From Chthoniobacterales bacterium (GTDB taxonomy: Bacteria > Verrucomicrobiota > Verrucomicrobiia > Chthoniobacterales > UBA10450), in contig JACDBM010000375.1 in NCBI GenBank assembly GCA_013694945.1, forward strand, positions 1-7,455: a stretch of 7,455 nucleotides of DNA, written 5' to 3'. The translations under genes and the position numbers were made by a program. Shown here piece after piece: positions 4,516-7,455 of the stretch; position 1 is the stretch's first letter, and every line of letters begins with the position of its first letter. The notes beneath the pieces are model-generated. The model saw nothing but the letters and a program-made list of their open reading frames with translations, did no database searches and was not told the DNA's origin.

Positions 4516-7455
4516 ATGCGCTTCTCCTACTTCACTGCCGCTTCTGCTTTCCTCCTCACCACCCTCGCTTACGCCCAGCAGGCTCCATATAATTCATCAA
4601 CCGTTTCCGGTCTCGGCGCGCGCAACATCGGCTCCGCCGCGATGAGCGGCCGCATCTCGGCGATGGCCGGGAGTCGTGAGCCGAACGGCAAGATCAAGCT
4701 CTTCGTCGGCGCAGCCAGTGGCGGTGTTTGGCGCACCGAAGATGGCGGCACGACGTTCAAGCCAATCTTCGATGAGCAGCCGGTGCAATCGATCGGCGCG
4801 ATCGCACTGGATCCGAAGAACTCGAAGGTGGTGTGGGTTGGCACGGGTGAATCGTGGACGCGCAACAGCGTCTCAATCGGGAACGGCATTTACCGCTCCA
4901 CCGATAACGGCGATACCTGGACGCGCCTTGGTCTGCCGAACTCGGAGCGCATTTCGCAGATCATCGTCAGCCCGGAAAACAGCGACACCGTTTATGTCGC
5001 GGTTCCCGGTGCGCTGTGGAGCGACTCGCCGGATCGCGGTCTCTACAAGACGACGGATGGCGGCCGCACTTGGAACCTCATCCTGAAAGGCGCCAATCTT
5101 TCCACCGGTTGCTCGACCATCTCGATGGATCCGAGCAACCCGAACGTGCTCCTCGCGGGCATGTGGGATTTCCGGCGCGAAGGCTGGACGTTCCGCTCCG
5201 GGGGTGATGGTCCTGATGCGCCATCCGCAAGCGGACTTTTCCGTTCAACGGACGCGGGTGCGACTTGGACCGAGATCACGCCCGAAAACGCGAAGGGCTT
5301 CCCAACCAAGCCATATGGCCGGCTTGCGGTGGTTCACGCGCCGTCAAATGCGCAGCGCGTCTATTGCTTCGTCGAAGGAAAAGACAGCGCGCTGTTTGTT
5401 TCCGACGACGGCGGCGGCAGCTGGGACAAGCGCGACAAAAGCACGTGGATGGTCTGGCGTCCGTTTTACTTCGCCCGCATGACGGTCGATCCAAAGAACC
5501 CCGATCGCGTCTTTAAGGACAATGGCGCGCTCATTATGAGCGATGACGGCGGTAAGAGCTTTACCACCGTCGGCGGCTTCCAAGGTGCGCATGGCGACAT
5601 GCACGCGCTCTGGATCGATCCCACCAACACGCAGACGGTGATCGCCGGCGACGATGGCGGCATCTGGTATTCCTACAACGGCGGCACGAAGTGGTGGAAA
5701 GGCGAGAACTTGCCGCTCTCGCAGTTCTATCACGTGAGCGTGGACGACGCCGATCCGTATCGCGTCTACGGCGGGTTGCAGGACAACAGCTCGTGGGTGG
5801 GCGACTCGCAGTATCCCGGCGGCATCACCAACTCGCGCTGGGAAAACATGTTCGGCGGCGACGGCTTCTGGATGTTCCCCGATCCGTCCGATCCCGATTA
5901 CATCTACGCGGAGTATCAGGGCGGCTTCATCGCCCGCGTGAATCGCCACACGCACCAGGCGCGCGACATTCAGCCGAAGCCTAACTACAAAGAGAAGCTG
6001 CGCTGGAACTGGAACACGCCGATCGCGCTGTCGCCGACGGAGAATGGCACCATCTACATGGGTTCGCAGTTCCTCTTCCGCTCGCGCAATCAGGGTCAGA
6101 CCTGGGACCGCATCTCGCCCGACTTAACGACGAACGACAACGCCAAGCAGCAACAGGAAAAATCCGGCGGCATCACAGTCGACAACTCCGCCGCGGAGAT
6201 GCACACGACCATTTACTCGATCTCCGAGTCGCCGCAGGACAAGAACGTCATTTGGGTCGGCACGGATGACGGCAACGTGCAGGTGACGCGCGATGCCGGA
6301 AAGACGTGGACCAACGTCGTCGCCAATGTCCCGAACCTGCCGAAAAACTCGTGGGTCAGTTGGGTGCAGGCGAGTAATTTCGCTCCCGGGACCGCCTACG
6401 TAACTTTCGACCGCCACACCTTCGGTGAGATGACGGCGTATCTCTATCAGACGACTGATTTCGGGAAGACGTGGACACCACTCGTTACTCCGCAGGAGTT
6501 ATCAGGCATCCAGGGGTATGCGCATGTGATCAAGGAAGACACCGTGAAGCCGAACCTGCTCTTCCTCGGGACGGAATTCGGGCTCTGGATTTCAGTCGAT
6601 ACCGGCAAGACGTGGGCGCAGTTCAAAGGCAATCGCTTCCCCGCAGTGGCGGTGCGCGACATCGCCATTCAGCCGCGCGATAATGAGCTTGTGCTCGCCA
6701 CGCATGGACGCGGCATTTGGATCGTCGACGATATTACGCCGCTGCGCGCCCTGACGCCTGAAATCCTCGGGCAGGATGCGGCGTTCGTCGCCGCGAAGCC
6801 CGTGCAGCAGCGTATCCAGGGAAATGGCGGCTGGGCCAATGGCCAGGCAGTGTTCGTGGGTGATAACCCGCCAGACGCGGCCGTCATCACCTATTATCAG
6901 CGTTCGCGGCACCTTTTCGGCAAATTCAAGATCGAAGTACTCGATGCGTCCGGGCGCGTGGTCGACACTTTGCCCGCGAGCAAGCGTCCGGGTCTTAATC
7001 GCGTCATGTGGAGCATGCGCGAGAAGCCGCCCCGGGTTCCGCCCGCGGCGCAAATCGCGTTTGCCGGGACACGCGGCCCACGGTTGCTCCCAGGCGATTA
7101 TACGGTGCGAATGACCAAGGGCGGTAAGATCAGCGAGACGAAGCTGACGGTGGGATTGGATCGTCGCGCGAAGTTCACTCCGGCCGATCGAAAAGCGCAA
7201 TACGACGCAGCGATGCGGGTGCACGCGCTCTTTGGCGCGGAAAGCGCGCTGATGGATCGCATTCTACCGCTGCGGGGCGCAATCGCGAAAACGATGAGCG
7301 GATTGCCGGAAGGCGATGAACTGCGGAAAAAACTGGCGGATTTCGACGGCAAGGTGGACGCGGTCCGGAAGCAGATCGTGGCCACCACGGAAGGCGGCGC
7401 CATCACCGGCGAGGAGCGCCTGCGCGAACATACGGATCAACTCTATGGCGCGATC
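4516..7455 (+). CDS. Secreted BNR/Asp-box beta-propeller protein (sortilin/VPS10-like, 'WD40/YVTN/BNR-like'), 3' end outside window
   Basis: The frame is open from ATG 4516 to the right edge, 980 residues with no stop. A signal peptide (MRFSYFTAASAFLLTTLAYA, cleavage before QQAP) sends it to the periplasm or outside. Eleven Asp-box-type motifs (S/T-x-D-x-G-x-T/S-W/F) can be placed: residues 73-81, 127-135, 178-186, 243-251, 295-303, 341-349, 385-393, 522-530, 590-598, 645-653 and 692-700. Each marks a propeller blade turn, so two seven-bladed-type propellers are likely, as in bacterial sortilin-like proteins. Signature stretches such as GLQDNSSWVGDSQYPGG, GGDGFWMFPDP, SAEMHTTIYSISESP and ATHGRGIWIVDDITPLRAL are typical of the family. 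Residues after about 830 (FGKFKIEVLDASGRVVDTLP, LLPGDYTVRM) form a beta-sandwich-like region, followed by a charged helical tail. Often annotated 'glycosyl hydrolase', but no catalytic residues are evident; the ligand is unknown. The preceding LolA-like gene ends 15 nt upstream. Confidence 0.88.
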   Translation, partial: MRFSYFTAASAFLLTTLAYAQQAPYNSSTVSGLGARNIGSAAMSGRISAMAGSREPNGKIKLFVGAASGGVWRTEDGGTTFKPIFDEQPVQSIGAIALDPKNSKVVWVGTGESWTRNSVSIGNGIYRSTDNGDTWTRLGLPNSERISQIIVSPENSDTVYVAVPGALWSDSPDRGLYKTTDGGRTWNLILKGANLSTGCSTISMDPSNPNVLLAGMWDFRREGWTFRSGGDGPDAPSASGLFRSTDAGATWTEITPENAKGFPTKPYGRLAVVHAPSNAQRVYCFVEGKDSALFVSDDGGGSWDKRDKSTWMVWRPFYFARMTVDPKNPDRVFKDNGALIMSDDGGKSFTTVGGFQGAHGDMHALWIDPTNTQTVIAGDDGGIWYSYNGGTKWWKGENLPLSQFYHVSVDDADPYRVYGGLQDNSSWVGDSQYPGGITNSRWENMFGGDGFWMFPDPSDPDYIYAEYQGGFIARVNRHTHQARDIQPKPNYKEKLRWNWNTPIALSPTENGTIYMGSQFLFRSRNQGQTWDRISPDLTTNDNAKQQQEKSGGITVDNSAAEMHTTIYSISESPQDKNVIWVGTDDGNVQVTRDAGKTWTNVVANVPNLPKNSWVSWVQASNFAPGTAYVTFDRHTFGEMTAYLYQTTDFGKTWTPLVTPQELSGIQGYAHVIKEDTVKPNLLFLGTEFGLWISVDTGKTWAQFKGNRFPAVAVRDIAIQPRDNELVLATHGRGIWIVDDITPLRALTPEILGQDAAFVAAKPVQQRIQGNGGWANGQAVFVGDNPPDAAVITYYQRSRHLFGKFKIEVLDASGRVVDTLPASKRPGLNRVMWSMREKPPRVPPAAQIAFAGTRGPRLLPGDYTVRMTKGGKISETKLTVGLDRRAKFTPADRKAQYDAAMRVHALFGAESALMDRILPLRGAIAKTMSGLPEGDELRKKLADFDGKVDAVRKQIVATTEGGAITGEERLREHTDQLYGAI

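Noticed and set aside
5344..5955. Long leftward ORF (203 codons) opposite the propeller gene
   Set aside because: It is the antisense of a clearly conserved Asp-box protein; its translation is rich in Ala, Val, Arg and His with no domain, typical of a shadow in GC-rich DNA.
6592..7224. Long leftward ORF (210 codons) opposite the propeller gene
   Set aside because: Same reason: the plus frame carries family motifs such as ATHGRGIWIVDD, while the minus frame has none.

Overview
This is a bacterial chromosomal window, judged by eye to be moderately GC-rich. It encodes mostly envelope or exported proteins, so the organism is Gram-negative: there is an outer-membrane porin of the OprB type, a Tat-exported oxidoreductase, a LolA-like periplasmic protein and a large secreted beta-propeller. 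The mix, and the absence of Shine-Dalgarno motifs before most starts, resembles soil Verrucomicrobiota or Acidobacteriota. That placement is inference; no marker gene is present. I see no rRNA, tRNA, CRISPR array, insertion sequence or prophage gene.

Layout. Positions 1-2990 are read leftward. From right to left they hold a Tat-signal NAD-dependent epimerase/dehydratase whose C-terminal part is lost, an OprB-like carbohydrate porin, and a protein with two tandem antibiotic-biosynthesis-monooxygenase (ABM) domains that runs off the left edge. The porin and ABM genes are 6 nt apart and are probably cotranscribed. Positions 2991-3335 are a divergent intergenic region with a short inverted repeat and one doubtful small ORF. 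Positions 3336-7455 are read rightward: a small single-pass membrane protein, a LolA-like lipoprotein-sorting-type protein, and, 15 nt later, a very long BNR/Asp-box (sortilin-like) propeller protein that runs off the right edge.

Two spots stand out. (1) At about 2163-2168 the recognisable epimerase sequence stops and is directly abutted by an opposite-strand fragment of a TolB-like domain (IALVPYENLSDD motif). This looks like a rearrangement junction that cut off the end of the epimerase. (2) The porin has a good signal peptide but no ATG, GTG or TTG in front of it. A well-spaced GAGGG precedes an ACG codon exactly where the start should be, suggesting an ATG-to-ACG change, a sequencing error or a rare start.

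No defence system or other clearly new multi-gene system is visible. The window is mainly ordinary envelope metabolism with one genomic scar.
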